A stretch of DNA of 64,000 bases from Mesorhizobium sp. B2-7-2 (GTDB taxonomy: Bacteria; Pseudomonadota; Alphaproteobacteria; Rhizobiales; Rhizobiaceae). The translations under genes were made by a program, and so were the position numbers. Every line of letters begins with the position of its first letter. The stretch's first letter is position 1. This document shows positions 9,524 through 17,597 of the stretch, one piece after another. The stretch is from NCBI RefSeq assembly GCF_006440775.1, contig NZ_VFTZ01000005.1, positions 186,001-250,000 on the forward strand. The letters run 5' to 3'. The notes under the pieces were generated by a model. It was not told where the DNA came from. It did no database searches and saw nothing but the letters and a program-made list of their open reading frames with translations.

Positions 9524-9668
9524 GGCGAAGTCACTCCGGTATGAGATTACGGGAGCGGCTTAGCGAGACGACTTGTCTCGATTTTGTCTCAAATTCGCAG
9601 TGTTCGTGCAGCTTCGCGTTAACCCTACCGGTTCGTTAAAATCCGCGTCGCGCGGGACGGCGAAGCAA

Positions 9669-10022
9669 TCAGCTTTCGGGCTCGCTGCGCCCTTTGCCGA
9701 TCCGCCAGTAGCGCCAAGGCATGAACCAGACATAGCGCTGGGCAAGCGTCTCCGGCACGCGGTCGATGCCGTGCGTCCCAAACGGCCAGCAGCGAAGGAC
9801 CCGGAACAACCCCATCCAGCCGCCGGCCCACAGGCCATGGCGGGCAATCGCCTCATGGGCATATTCGGAACAGGTCGGCAGGTGCCGGCAGCTGTTGCCG
9901 ACGAAGCCGGATAGCGTCAGCTGATAGAGGCGCACGAGCGAGGTGCCCAGGATGCGCCCGGGCGTCTTGCGCCAAGGTCCCGGCCAATTGCGTCCGCTCT
10001 GGATTGGCCGGCCGCCATGCAT
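9669..10022 (-). CDS. yidD: Membrane protein insertion efficiency factor YidD
   Basis: A small (about 117 residues) inner-membrane-associated protein of the YidD/UPF0161 family, which assists YidC-dependent insertion of membrane proteins. The signature LSGFVGNSCRHLPTCSEY with its two Cys, then GLWAGGWMGLFRVLRCWPFG, is typical. The C-terminal tail YVWFMPWRYWRIGKGRSEPE is an Arg/aromatic extension. The start is uncertain: ATG 10022 leaves a short Arg-rich N-terminus, while an ATG at 10118 overlaps (ATGA) the stop of a 53-codon ORF upstream and would add 32 residues. No strong ribosome-binding site decides between them. Confidence 0.9.
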   Translation of the reverse strand: MHGGRPIQSGRNWPGPWRKTPGRILGTSLVRLYQLTLSGFVGNSCRHLPTCSEYAHEAIARHGLWAGGWMGLFRVLRCWPFGTHGIDRVPETLAQRYVWFMPWRYWRIGKGRSEPES

Positions 10023-10114
10023 ATGTCCGGGATGGTCGCCCACCCACGTCTCCGCGGTTGTTTTGCTACGCGATAGATGTGTCCTTCCGACCTCGAACGC
10101 AACGCCCTTCCTCC

Positions 10115-10276
10115 TCATGGCCTGGCGCGACGGACGGGATGCCGGTCGGCCACTGGCGCATGGCGCGTGGAACTGCCGGGCCTTTCCTCGTGCCAGCCGG
10201 GGTGCCGGCTCTTGTCGCGCCACTGAAACGTCGCGATCAGCATGACGTCGCTTAGAATGGCCAGGAACTGGTTCAT
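10115..10276 (-). CDS. Small hypothetical protein (53 aa)
   Basis: The ORF begins MNQFLAILSDVMLIATFQWR and continues as an Arg/Pro/His-rich tail. Its ATG at 10276 has a strong ribosome-binding site (AAAGGAGC, about 7 bases upstream), better than most in the window. The stop overlaps a possible upstream start of yidD (ATGA), suggesting coupling. It is divergent from the LysR gene, with the LysR palindrome between them, so it is a candidate target of that regulator. I recognise no family; the hydrophobic N-terminus could be a short membrane anchor. Confidence 0.4.
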   Translation of the reverse strand: MNQFLAILSDVMLIATFQWRDKSRHPGWHEERPGSSTRHAPVADRHPVRRARP

Positions 10277-10349
10277 GGCAGTGCTCCTTTGAGCACCGAT
10301 TAGACTGCCGCTGGCCTCCCGCCTCAAACGAGTATAATTTCCGCGTCGG

Positions 10350-10364
10350 ATAACCTGAGGTTAT
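10350..10364. promoter_or_regulatory. LysR-type T-N11-A palindrome overlapping the regulator's ribosome-binding site
   Basis: ATAACCT-G-AGGTTAT is a perfect 7+1+7 palindrome containing T-N11-A. It covers the GAGG that serves as ribosome-binding site for ATG 10369 and lies in the divergent gap with the 53-codon ORF. It is a likely operator for autoregulation of the adjacent LysR gene and control of the divergent gene. Confidence 0.6.
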
Positions 10365-10368
10365 GCGA

Positions 10369-11274
10369 ATGAAGCGAGGGCGGCTGCCGCTGACGGCGCT
10401 CAGAAGTTTCGAATCTGCCGGCCGGCACCTTAGTTTCAGCCTGGCGGCCGACGAGCTTTACGTCTTGCAGGCCGCGATCAGCCGGCAGATCCGCGAGCTC
10501 GAGACCTTTTTGGGCAGACCGCTGTTTCTGCGCCTCCATCGCCGCGTCGAGCTGACGGATGCGGGACATCTGCTGCTCGACCGACTGGTCAGAAGCTTCG
10601 ACGACATCGACCGCGTGCTTTCGGAGCTCACGACCTCGCCGGCGCAGGCGATTGTCCGCGTCAGCGTCGAACCGTCCCTTGCCGCCATATGGCTGCTGCC
10701 CCGGCTCAATCGCTTCCGCCAATTGCGGCCCGATATCGACGTGTCGCTCGAAGTCGATCCGCGGCCGATCGAGTTCCGCAGCGACCAGCCCGAGCTCGCC
10801 TTGCGTTTCAGCGCCCACGCCACGTCATGGCCGCGTAGCGAGGCCGAGCGCCTGGCCTCGACTGTCGATTCGCCGGTCCTGTCGCCGGCGCTGCTCGCCT
10901 CCGGCCCTCCCTTGGAAAAGCCGATCGATCTTCGCCATTACACGCTGCTGCATGAGGAAAACCGCCAGGGTTGGGCGCGCTGGTTCCAGGCCGCCGGCGT
11001 GCCCGCCGATGCGGTGCCTGCACGCGGCCCAATGCTGGCCGATGTCTCGCTGTCGAAGCAGGCTGCGCTGCTCGGACATGGCGTGGCGCTCGGCGACCTC
11101 CTGCAGGTCGGCGAGGAACTCGTGTCAGGCACTTTGATCAAGCCGTTCGACATCGACGTCGCTTCCGGCGCCTATTGGCTGGTGGCCAGGAGTTTGCGGA
11201 ATCTACCGGAACCCGCCAATGCTTTTGCCGACTGGATACGAAGCGAATTCGCTGTGACCAGGGGAGCGGCCTGA
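10369..11274 (+). CDS. LysR family transcriptional regulator (GcvA-like)
   Basis: About 301 residues. The N-terminal winged HTH (LPLTALRSFESAGRHLSFSL, then AISRQIRELETFLGRPLF) is the GcvA/AmpR-type LysR start. The C-terminal half is a periplasmic-binding-protein-like effector domain ending in LVARSLRNLPEPANAFADWI, a GcvA-subfamily hallmark. I prefer the ATG at 10369 over that at 10363 because the GAGG site then has normal spacing. The upstream palindrome is a probable autoregulatory site. AmpR, which controls beta-lactamases, belongs to the same branch, and a class D beta-lactamase lies 0.85 kb away; control of it is possible but unproven. Confidence 0.88.
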   Translation: MKRGRLPLTALRSFESAGRHLSFSLAADELYVLQAAISRQIRELETFLGRPLFLRLHRRVELTDAGHLLLDRLVRSFDDIDRVLSELTTSPAQAIVRVSVEPSLAAIWLLPRLNRFRQLRPDIDVSLEVDPRPIEFRSDQPELALRFSAHATSWPRSEAERLASTVDSPVLSPALLASGPPLEKPIDLRHYTLLHEENRQGWARWFQAAGVPADAVPARGPMLADVSLSKQAALLGHGVALGDLLQVGEELVSGTLIKPFDIDVASGAYWLVARSLRNLPEPANAFADWIRSEFAVTRGAA

Positions 11275-11283
11275 CCGCTGCGC

Positions 11284-11730
11284 TCAAGCCGCCCGTTCGG
11301 CGCGCTTCTTCTCGATCTGTCCGATCGCATCGACCACCGCGTCGAAGGTCAGCATGGTCGAGGCATGGCGCGCCTTGTAGTCGCGCACCGGCTCCAGATA
11401 TTTGAGGTCGGCGAAACGGCCTTCCGGCGGCGCGCCGTTCTCCTTCAGCATCTTCAGCATGGTTTCGCGCACGGCGCGCAATTCGTCGGCGCTGGCGCCG
11501 ACCACATGCTGGGCCATGATCGAGGACGAGGCCTGGCCGAGCGCGCAGGCCTTCACGTCGTGGGCGAAATCGGTCACCACGTCACCGTCCATCTTGAGGT
11601 CGACCGTGACAGTCGAGCCGCATAATTTGGAATGCGCCCTGGCCGTCGCGTCGGCATCGTCGAGCCGGCCGATCCGCCCTATATTCCCGGCGAAACCGAG
11701 AATTTTCGCATTGTAGACGTCGTCGATCAT
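11284..11730 (-). CDS. NifU-like iron-sulfur cluster assembly scaffold, third ligand Cys missing
   Basis: A 148-residue protein of the IscU/SufU/NifU-N family, which builds Fe-S clusters on three conserved Cys. Cys37 (KLCGS) and Cys62 (KACALG) are present, but the C-terminal block that normally reads like R-x-x-C-A reads RHASTMLTF (121-129), without Cys. Such variants are, as far as I recall, usual in Rhizobiales, so this is probably a divergent scaffold or SufU-like accessory rather than damage. The ATG at 11730 starts the domain (MIDDVYNAKIL). It is divergent from folE and next to yidD. Confidence 0.85.
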   Translation of the reverse strand: MIDDVYNAKILGFAGNIGRIGRLDDADATARAHSKLCGSTVTVDLKMDGDVVTDFAHDVKACALGQASSSIMAQHVVGASADELRAVRETMLKMLKENGAPPEGRFADLKYLEPVRDYKARHASTMLTFDAVVDAIGQIEKKRAERAA

Positions 11731-11967
11731 ATTTTTCCAATCCGTCGCCGCCAAGCGAACAGGCTTTGCCGCTCTCGCGTCTTCCTTTCGCGCCGCTCGA
11801 AACATATATAATGGTCGCAGTCGGGCATCGACAAGGCGACGAAAAAGCCGTTGTCGCTGCTCTTCTGTTCACGCCGCTTGCGGGATGGAAATGGGCGATT
11901 TTCACCCAAAAGGTCGTGGTCCGTTCAACTCGTTCCACCTTTGAGTGGGACTACGGGAGACGCCTTT

Positions 11968-12600
11968 ATGGATGCCGTCATCAAGAAAATCATGCCTCCG
12001 TCCGAATATTTGGAAAAGCCCGTCACCGACCGGCCGAGCGAAGCCGAGGTCGAAGCCGCCGTGCGCACGCTTTTGCGCTGGACCGGCGACAATCCGGACC
12101 GCGAAGGCCTGATCGACACGCCCAAGCGCGTCACCAAAGCGTTCCGCGAAATGTTCAACGGCTATGACATGTGCCCGGCCGACGAGCTCGGCCGCACCTT
12201 CGAGGAAGTCGCCGGCTATGACGATCTCGTCATCGTCAGGAACATAAAATTCCATTCGCATTGCGAGCATCACATGGTGCCCATCATCGGCAAGGCGCAT
12301 GTCGGCTATCTGCCTGACGGCAAGGTCGTCGGCCTATCGAAGATCGCGCGCGTCGTCGACATCTTCGCGCACCGCCTCCAGACGCAGGAAGCGATGACCG
12401 CGCAGATCGCAGGCGTCATCCAGGATGTGCTCAACCCGCGCGGCGTCGCCGTCATGCTCGAGGCCGAGCATATGTGCATGGCCATGCGCGGCATCCGCAA
12501 GCAGGATTCGACCACGCTGACCTCCACCTTCACCGGCGTCTTCAAGGACACGCCGGAGGAGCAGGTCCGCTTCGTCACCATGGTGCGCGCCGGCGGCTGA
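11968..12600 (+). CDS. folE: GTP cyclohydrolase I
   Basis: A 210-residue homodecameric-type enzyme converting GTP to 7,8-dihydroneopterin triphosphate, the first step of folate synthesis. Zinc ligands are in place: Cys99 and His102 in SHCEHH and Cys170 in EAEHMC. The core [16 protein letters not shown] and the C-terminal STFTGVFK are also conserved. ATG 11968 lies 8-9 bases after GGGAGA; upstream in-frame ATG codons precede the conserved start and are rejected. hisI follows after 43 bp in the same direction, so the two probably form an operon. Confidence 0.96.
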   Translation: MDAVIKKIMPPSEYLEKPVTDRPSEAEVEAAVRTLLRWTGDNPDREGLIDTPKRVTKAFREMFNGYDMCPADELGRTFEEVAGYDDLVIVRNIKFHSHCEHHMVPIIGKAHVGYLPDGKVVGLSKIARVVDIFAHRLQTQEAMTAQIAGVIQDVLNPRGVAVMLEAEHMCMAMRGIRKQDSTTLTSTFTGVFKDTPEEQVRFVTMVRAGG

Positions 12601-12643
12601 TCGCCGGCCATCGCCGGCCACTAGAAGGAAAGATCGACCGGCG

Positions 12644-13102
12644 ATGTCGGCACCGAAATTCCCCAAAGCCCCATCCGATAAGAAATCGCTGGAGGAAGGC
12701 TCCGTCCTTTCTCCGCGCTTCGATGCGGCCGGCCTCGTCACCGTCGTCGTCACCGATGCCGGCGACGGCATGCTCTTGATGGTCGCGTATATGAATGCCG
12801 AGGCGCTGGCGCTGACGCTGGAGACCGGCATTGCCCATTACTGGTCGCGCTCGCGCAACGCGCTGTGGAAGAAGGGCGAAACCTCGGGCAATTTCCAGCA
12901 GATCGTCGAGATGCGCACGGATTGTGACCAAGACGCGATATGGTTGCGCGTCAAAGTGTTGGGCCACGACGCAACCTGTCACACCGGACGGCGTTCCTGC
13001 TTTTATCGGACGGTGGGGCTGAATGACGGCAAGGCGACGCTTGCCGGCGACGGCAGCAGGCCGCTGTTCGATACGGACCAAACGTATCGGAAGCCGGTGT
13101 GA
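12644..13102 (+). CDS. hisI: Phosphoribosyl-AMP cyclohydrolase
   Basis: A 152-residue metalloenzyme of histidine biosynthesis that opens the adenine ring of phosphoribosyl-AMP. Conserved features are [10 protein letters not shown], the [19 protein letters not shown] block, the Asp-rich DCDQDA metal site and the zinc-binding Cys residues in [13 protein letters not shown]. It is monofunctional: no HisE domain is fused, as is usual in alphaproteobacteria. A GAAGGAAAG site lies just upstream of the ATG. It is between folE and the patatin gene, away from the other his genes. Confidence 0.96.
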   Translation: MSAPKFPKAPSDKKSLEEGSVLSPRFDAAGLVTVVVTDAGDGMLLMVAYMNAEALALTLETGIAHYWSRSRNALWKKGETSGNFQQIVEMRTDCDQDAIWLRVKVLGHDATCHTGRRSCFYRTVGLNDGKATLAGDGSRPLFDTDQTYRKPV

Positions 13103-13183
13103 ACCATTCAATATTCACAAACCACTCAGATTCACTATTCTCAAATATCCTTGCGATAGAAGGGATACGGGACAAGGGAGATC

Positions 13184-14152
13184 ATGATGCTCGAATGGGC
13201 GTCATTGCGCAGCAGACCTGACGTTCGGGAGGCCAACGGCCCCGCATCGTCAGGCGGCGCGTCCGACCCGAAGCCAGGTGGGAAAGCCGGTATCTCGCTG
13301 GCGCTCGGCGGCGGCTGCGCCAGGGGCTGGGCCCATATCGGCGTGTTGCGCGCGCTTGACGAGGCCGGCATCGAAGTATCGATGATCGCCGGCACCTCGA
13401 TTGGCGCGCTGGTCGGCGGCTGCTACCTTGCCGGCAAGCTCGACGAACTGGAAGAATTCGCCAGAAGCCTGACCAAGCGGCGCATTTTTGGCCTTCTCGA
13501 TCTCAATCTTCGCGGCAGCGGCCTGTTCGGCGGCATGAGGCTCGATCAGCGCCTGCGCGAGCATCTCGACGGCGCCCGCTTCGAAGACCTGGCGAAACCC
13601 TTCGTCGCCGTCGCGTCCGAAATCCGCACCGGCCATGAAATCTGGCTGTCGAGCGGCTCGCTTGTCACCGCCATGCGCGCCTCCTATGCGTTGCCGGGCG
13701 TCTTCGAGCCGGTGGCCTGCAACGGCCGCATGCTGGTCGACGGCGCGCTGGTCAATCCGGTGCCGGTCTCGGTCTGCCGCGCCTATGAGCAGCCGCTCGT
13801 CGTTGCGGTCAATCTGCATTACGACCTGTTCGGCCGCGCCGCCGTCATCAAGCACAGCGCCGGCGAGCTGCTTGTCGAGAACGACGCGCCGCGTCCCGGC
13901 CAGGTCAATCCTCAGTCACACCAGACGCGCCTTGGCATCACCGGCGTCATGGTCGAGGCTTTCAACATCATTCAGGACCGGATTTCGCGGGCCAGGCTGG
14001 CCGGCGATCCGCCGGATATGTCGCTGCAGCCCAAACTCAGCCATATCGGCCTGACGGAATTCCATCGCGCCGATGAGGCGATCAGCCTCGGCTATCAGGC
14101 GACGAAGTCCCAGATCGGCGAACTGACCCGGCTGCAGTCCGTCCTGGTGTGA
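13184..14152 (+). CDS. Patatin-like phospholipase family protein
   Basis: A 322-residue serine hydrolase of the patatin/RssA type. The oxyanion-hole loop GGGCARGWAHIG (42-53), nucleophile motif GTSIG (Ser72) and catalytic Asp in LVDGALVNPVP (about 185) form an intact Ser-Asp dyad. There is no signal peptide or outer-membrane barrel, so it should be a cytoplasmic or inner-membrane-associated lipid acyl hydrolase. The substrate is unknown. Two adjacent ATGs (13184 and 13187) follow a GGGAGA site. It comes 81 bp after hisI in the same direction. Confidence 0.9.
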   Translation: MMLEWASLRSRPDVREANGPASSGGASDPKPGGKAGISLALGGGCARGWAHIGVLRALDEAGIEVSMIAGTSIGALVGGCYLAGKLDELEEFARSLTKRRIFGLLDLNLRGSGLFGGMRLDQRLREHLDGARFEDLAKPFVAVASEIRTGHEIWLSSGSLVTAMRASYALPGVFEPVACNGRMLVDGALVNPVPVSVCRAYEQPLVVAVNLHYDLFGRAAVIKHSAGELLVENDAPRPGQVNPQSHQTRLGITGVMVEAFNIIQDRISRARLAGDPPDMSLQPKLSHIGLTEFHRADEAISLGYQATKSQIGELTRLQSVLV

Positions 14153-14273
14153 ATTCCGCTACTTCCTCTACACAGTGATTTGGAAAGATTCCAAGCTTGT
14201 CGGACAAGTCTATCAATATCCGTTGCCGTAGTCAGCGCAAACGCTGGCCATGAGCTGAAGGCTCCTGAACCTC

Positions 14274-14455
14274 GTCATTCCAGGGCGGAGCAAGGAGCGA
14301 AGCGACGCGCGCAGACCCGAGGATCCATGCCGTTACCTGGACCGAGGTGTGCAGCGGTGCAAAATTCTGGACCGCCGCGGCGCTTCCAGGCCACGGCATG
14401 GATCCTCGGGTCTGCGCGCGTCGCTTCGCTCCTTGCTCCGCCCGTGGATGACGAC
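14274..14455. repeat. Dispersed inverted-repeat element, copy A (~182 bp)
   Basis: Arms of about 55 bp, nearly identical in inverted orientation, start GTCATTC/GTCGTCATCC and include GGCGGAGCAAGGAGCGAAGC and CCGAGGATCCATGCCGT. They flank a centre of about 60 bp with the AAAATTCTG segment. The same element occurs at 24177 and 57463. It carries no ORF of its own, so it looks like a MITE-type or extragenic element. It fills most of the 390-bp gap between the patatin gene and recJ; I see nothing else there. Confidence 0.8.
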
Positions 14456-14546
14456 CGCGATAGGCGTCTCGGCCAATCGCCAAGGCATGGGATCTGCCAA
14501 CGCACACTAACCAACCGGTCAAAACGTCTGCGTTAAGGCTGCGTCG

Positions 14547-16331
14547 TCAAGCCAGGGCCGCATCACTGATGCGAAACTGCACCATGCGGTTGCCGTTCCA
14601 GTAGTTGCCCGATAACGAACCGGCGATATGCACGGTCCTGCCCCTGTTTTTAAACAGGAATTCGCCGAGAGCCGTGTCGACGGCGCGAAATGCAATGGCC
14701 TGAATATTGCCGCCGCTTTGCGACTGGAGGTCCACCCGAATGTGGTTGGTGCCGATCGCGCGCGCGTCGGCCAGCCGATGGCGCGGCAGCACGAACACCG
14801 GTGCGATGTGCCCGGCCCCGAACGGCCCGGCTTTCTCCAGCGCGTCGAGCAGCGCGATCGTGGCGCCCTCGGCGGCCAAGGCGCCGTCGATCGCCAGGCT
14901 TTCCTCGTTCTGCAGCCGGAACACGTCGGCCGCGGCGCGCTCCTCGAAGAAGGCGCGCAGTTCGCCGAGCTTGGCGCGCTCGACGGTGATGCCGGCGGCC
15001 ATCGCGTGGCCGCCGCCCTTGACGATCAGCCCCGCCTCGGCCGCCTCGCGCACCAGCCGGCCGAGGTCGAAGCCGGTCACCGAACGGCCGGAGCCCGTGC
15101 CGATGCCGGTCGAGTTGAAGGCGATGGCAAAAGCCGGCCGGCGCGCATGATCCTTGAGCCGCGAGGCGATCAGTCCGACGATGCCGGGATGCCAGCTGTT
15201 GCTGGCGGTGACGATGACTGCCGGGCCGTTGCCGCCGGCAAGCTCGGCATCGGCCTCAGCCCGCGCCTGCGCCAGCATCTCCTGCTCCATCTGCTGGCGT
15301 TCCTGATTCAGCCGGTCCAGCGTCTCGGCAATGCCTGCCGCCTCGACAGGATCGTCGGTGGCCAGAAGCCGGCTGCCGAGCGCGGCATCGCCGATGCGGC
15401 CGCCGGCATTGATACGCGGGCCGATCAGGAAGGACAGATGGAAAGTGTTGATCGGCTCGCCGATGCGCGAGACCCGCGCCAGCGCCGCCAGCCCCTCATT
15501 CTTCTGCTGGCGCAACACCTGCAGCCCCTTGACGACGAAGGCCCGGTTGACGCCGGTGAGCGGCACCACGTCGCAGACCGTCGCCAGCGCCACCAGATCG
15601 AGCATCGAAAGCAGATCGACCGGTGCGGCGTCCGGCAGCCTCGCGCGCAGCACTTTGGCCGTCTGCACCAGGCACAGGAAGACGACGCCGGCGGCGCACA
15701 GATGTCCCTGCCCCGACAGGTCGTCCTCGCGATTGGGATTGACCACGGCCTCCGCCGCTGGCAACGGACCGCCGACCTGGTGATGGTCGAGCACCACGAC
15801 ATCGGCGCCGGCTTGCCTGGCCGCGTCGATCGAGGTCGCGCTGTTGGTGCCGCAGTCGACGGTGACGATCAGCTTCGCGCCGCGCGAGATCAAGTCCCGC
15901 ATCGCTTCCGGATTGGGCCCGTAGCCTTCGAAGATGCGGTCCGGGATGTAGATTTCCGACGGCACCGAAAAATGCGTGAGAAAGCGTTTTAACAGCGCCG
16001 ACGAGGCCGCGCCGTCGACATCGTAGTCGCCGAAGATCGCCACTTTTTCGTGGGCGACGACCGCATCGGCCAGCCTCGCCGCCGCTTTCTCCATGTCGGT
16101 CAGCGATGCTGGATTCGGCAGAAGCTCGCGAATGGTTGGATAGAGGAAGCGCTCGGTCTGCTCCACGCTGACGCCGCGGCCGGCAAGCACCCGCGCCACG
16201 ATGTCGGGCACGCCATGGCCCTGCGCCATGGCCAAGGCGGCCATGTCCTGGCGCTCGGTCAGCCGGTGTTCCCAGGAAACACCGGTCGCCGACTGCCTGA
16301 CATCGAGGAAGAACCGTTTCTCGCCCGTCAT
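14547..16331 (-). CDS. recJ: Single-stranded-DNA-specific exonuclease RecJ
   Basis: A protein of about 594 residues of the DHH phosphoesterase family that degrades single-stranded DNA 5' to 3' in recombination and mismatch repair. Motifs: FGDYDVDGAASSALL (metal-binding Asp residues), VTVDCGTNS, VVLDHHQVGG (the DHH motif), and the DHHA1 domain with GGGHAMAAGIT, followed by an OB-like C-terminus. I took the ATG at 16331; a GTG six codons earlier is possible. It is the last gene of the minus-strand series aminotransferase-hom-glpX-recJ, 121 bp or more after glpX. Confidence 0.95.
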   Translation of the reverse strand: MTGEKRFFLDVRQSATGVSWEHRLTERQDMAALAMAQGHGVPDIVARVLAGRGVSVEQTERFLYPTIRELLPNPASLTDMEKAAARLADAVVAHEKVAIFGDYDVDGAASSALLKRFLTHFSVPSEIYIPDRIFEGYGPNPEAMRDLISRGAKLIVTVDCGTNSATSIDAARQAGADVVVLDHHQVGGPLPAAEAVVNPNREDDLSGQGHLCAAGVVFLCLVQTAKVLRARLPDAAPVDLLSMLDLVALATVCDVVPLTGVNRAFVVKGLQVLRQQKNEGLAALARVSRIGEPINTFHLSFLIGPRINAGGRIGDAALGSRLLATDDPVEAAGIAETLDRLNQERQQMEQEMLAQARAEADAELAGGNGPAVIVTASNSWHPGIVGLIASRLKDHARRPAFAIAFNSTGIGTGSGRSVTGFDLGRLVREAAEAGLIVKGGGHAMAAGITVERAKLGELRAFFEERAAADVFRLQNEESLAIDGALAAEGATIALLDALEKAGPFGAGHIAPVFVLPRHRLADARAIGTNHIRVDLQSQSGGNIQAIAFRAVDTALGEFLFKNRGRTVHIAGSLSGNYWNGNRMVQFRISDAALA

Positions 16332-16470
16332 GCGACGCGCCGTCTGCACATCATCATTGCGCAGATATCAATATGCGACGGCCGGAGCAATTGCGGGCAA
16401 GCGGGCAATGCGGGGAAAGGTGTGGAACGTTTTTCCTCGAATTGCGGCAAAGCGCCCGGACGAAGCCAAA

Positions 16471-17454
16471 TCAGAACTTATCCAGATCCTGGTGACGCGC
16501 CTTGATCTCGCGCACGGTGCGCGAGGACGACCGCAGTACGATGGTGTGCGTGGTGATGAAGGTGCGGCCGAACTTCACCCCGTCGAGCAAATTGCCGTCG
16601 GTGACGCCGGTCGCCGCGAACAGCACGTCGCCACGCGCCATGTCTTGGGCGCGATAGATCCGCTTCGGGTCGGAAATGCCCATTTTGTGCGCGCGCGCCA
16701 CCTTCTCCGGCGTGTCGAGGATCAGCCGGCCCTGCATCTGTCCGCCGGTGCAGCGAAGTGCGGCCGCCGCCAGAACGCCCTCCGGCGCGCCGCCGGTGCC
16801 GAGATAGATGTCGATGCCGGTCTCGTCCGGATCGGTGGTGTGGATGACGCCCGCGACATCGCCATCGCCGATCAGCCGGATCGCCGCACCCGTGGCGCGC
16901 ACGGCGTCGATCAGCTTGGCGTGGCGCGGCCTGTCGAGGATGCAGGCGGTGATGTCGGAGACGGCCACGCCCTTGGCTTTGGCCAGATTGGCGAGGTTTT
17001 CGGCCGGCGAGGCGTCGATGTCGATCAGACCTTCGGGATAGCCGGGGCCGATGGCGATCTTGTCCATGTAGACGTCGGGCGCGAACAGCAGGCTGCCCTT
17101 TTCCGCGATGGCGATGACGGCAAGCGCGTTGGGCAGGTTCTTGGCGCAGATTGTCGTGCCCTCGAGCGGATCGAGCGCAATGTCGACGGCCGGACCTTTG
17201 CCGGTGCCGACCTCCTCGCCGATATAGAGCATCGGCGCCTCGTCGCGCTCGCCCTCGCCGATCACCACCGTGCCTTTGATGGCCAGCCGGTTGAGCTCCT
17301 GGCGCATGGCGTCGACCGCCACCTGATCGGCAGCCTTCTCATCGCCGCGCCCGCGCAGCCTTGCCGCCGCGACCGCCGCCCGCTCGGTAACGCGCACGAC
17401 TTCCATCGTAAGGATCCGGTCGAGACCGGCGGTGATGTCCTGGGCTATGTTCAT
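16471..17454 (-). CDS. glpX: Class II fructose-1,6-bisphosphatase
   Basis: A 327-residue GlpX-type Mn2+-dependent enzyme that makes fructose 6-phosphate for gluconeogenesis and pentose synthesis. Characteristic segments: VIGEGERDEAPMLYIGE, DIALDPLEGTT (metal and phosphate binding), IGDGDVAGVIHTTDPD and YLGTGGAPEGVLAAAALRC. The ATG at 17454 follows GAGGA with normal spacing and begins MNIAQDIT; the 19 upstream codons are not family-like. It lies between hom and recJ on the same strand, a common order in Rhizobiales. Confidence 0.95.
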   Translation of the reverse strand: MNIAQDITAGLDRILTMEVVRVTERAAVAAARLRGRGDEKAADQVAVDAMRQELNRLAIKGTVVIGEGERDEAPMLYIGEEVGTGKGPAVDIALDPLEGTTICAKNLPNALAVIAIAEKGSLLFAPDVYMDKIAIGPGYPEGLIDIDASPAENLANLAKAKGVAVSDITACILDRPRHAKLIDAVRATGAAIRLIGDGDVAGVIHTTDPDETGIDIYLGTGGAPEGVLAAAALRCTGGQMQGRLILDTPEKVARAHKMGISDPKRIYRAQDMARGDVLFAATGVTDGNLLDGVKFGRTFITTHTIVLRSSSRTVREIKARHQDLDKF

Positions 17455-17597
17455 GGACAGAAATTCCTCGTGAAACTCAACCTCCCGCCAGAGGCGAGCT
17501 TCTTGTGACAAAGCTCCATGACAACGGCAAGACTTGCCCCGTCAATTTTTGAAATGACAGCAAAATCAATCGATTGAAGGCGGAACCGGACTTGGGC

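Noticed and set aside
9600..9640. Two TTAA sites upstream of the beta-lactamase considered as a CtrA box
   Set aside because: The spacing between the TTAA halves is 13 rather than 7 bases, so it does not fit the CtrA consensus.
14180..14536. Short frames inside the inverted-repeat element
   Set aside because: They lie in both strands of a palindromic element and mirror each other; the element has no codon bias or ribosome-binding site.
14628..15992. 454-codon plus-strand frame opposite recJ
   Set aside because: Shadow frame: recJ on the minus strand has all DHH motifs, while this frame has Arg/His/Gln-rich composition and no domain.
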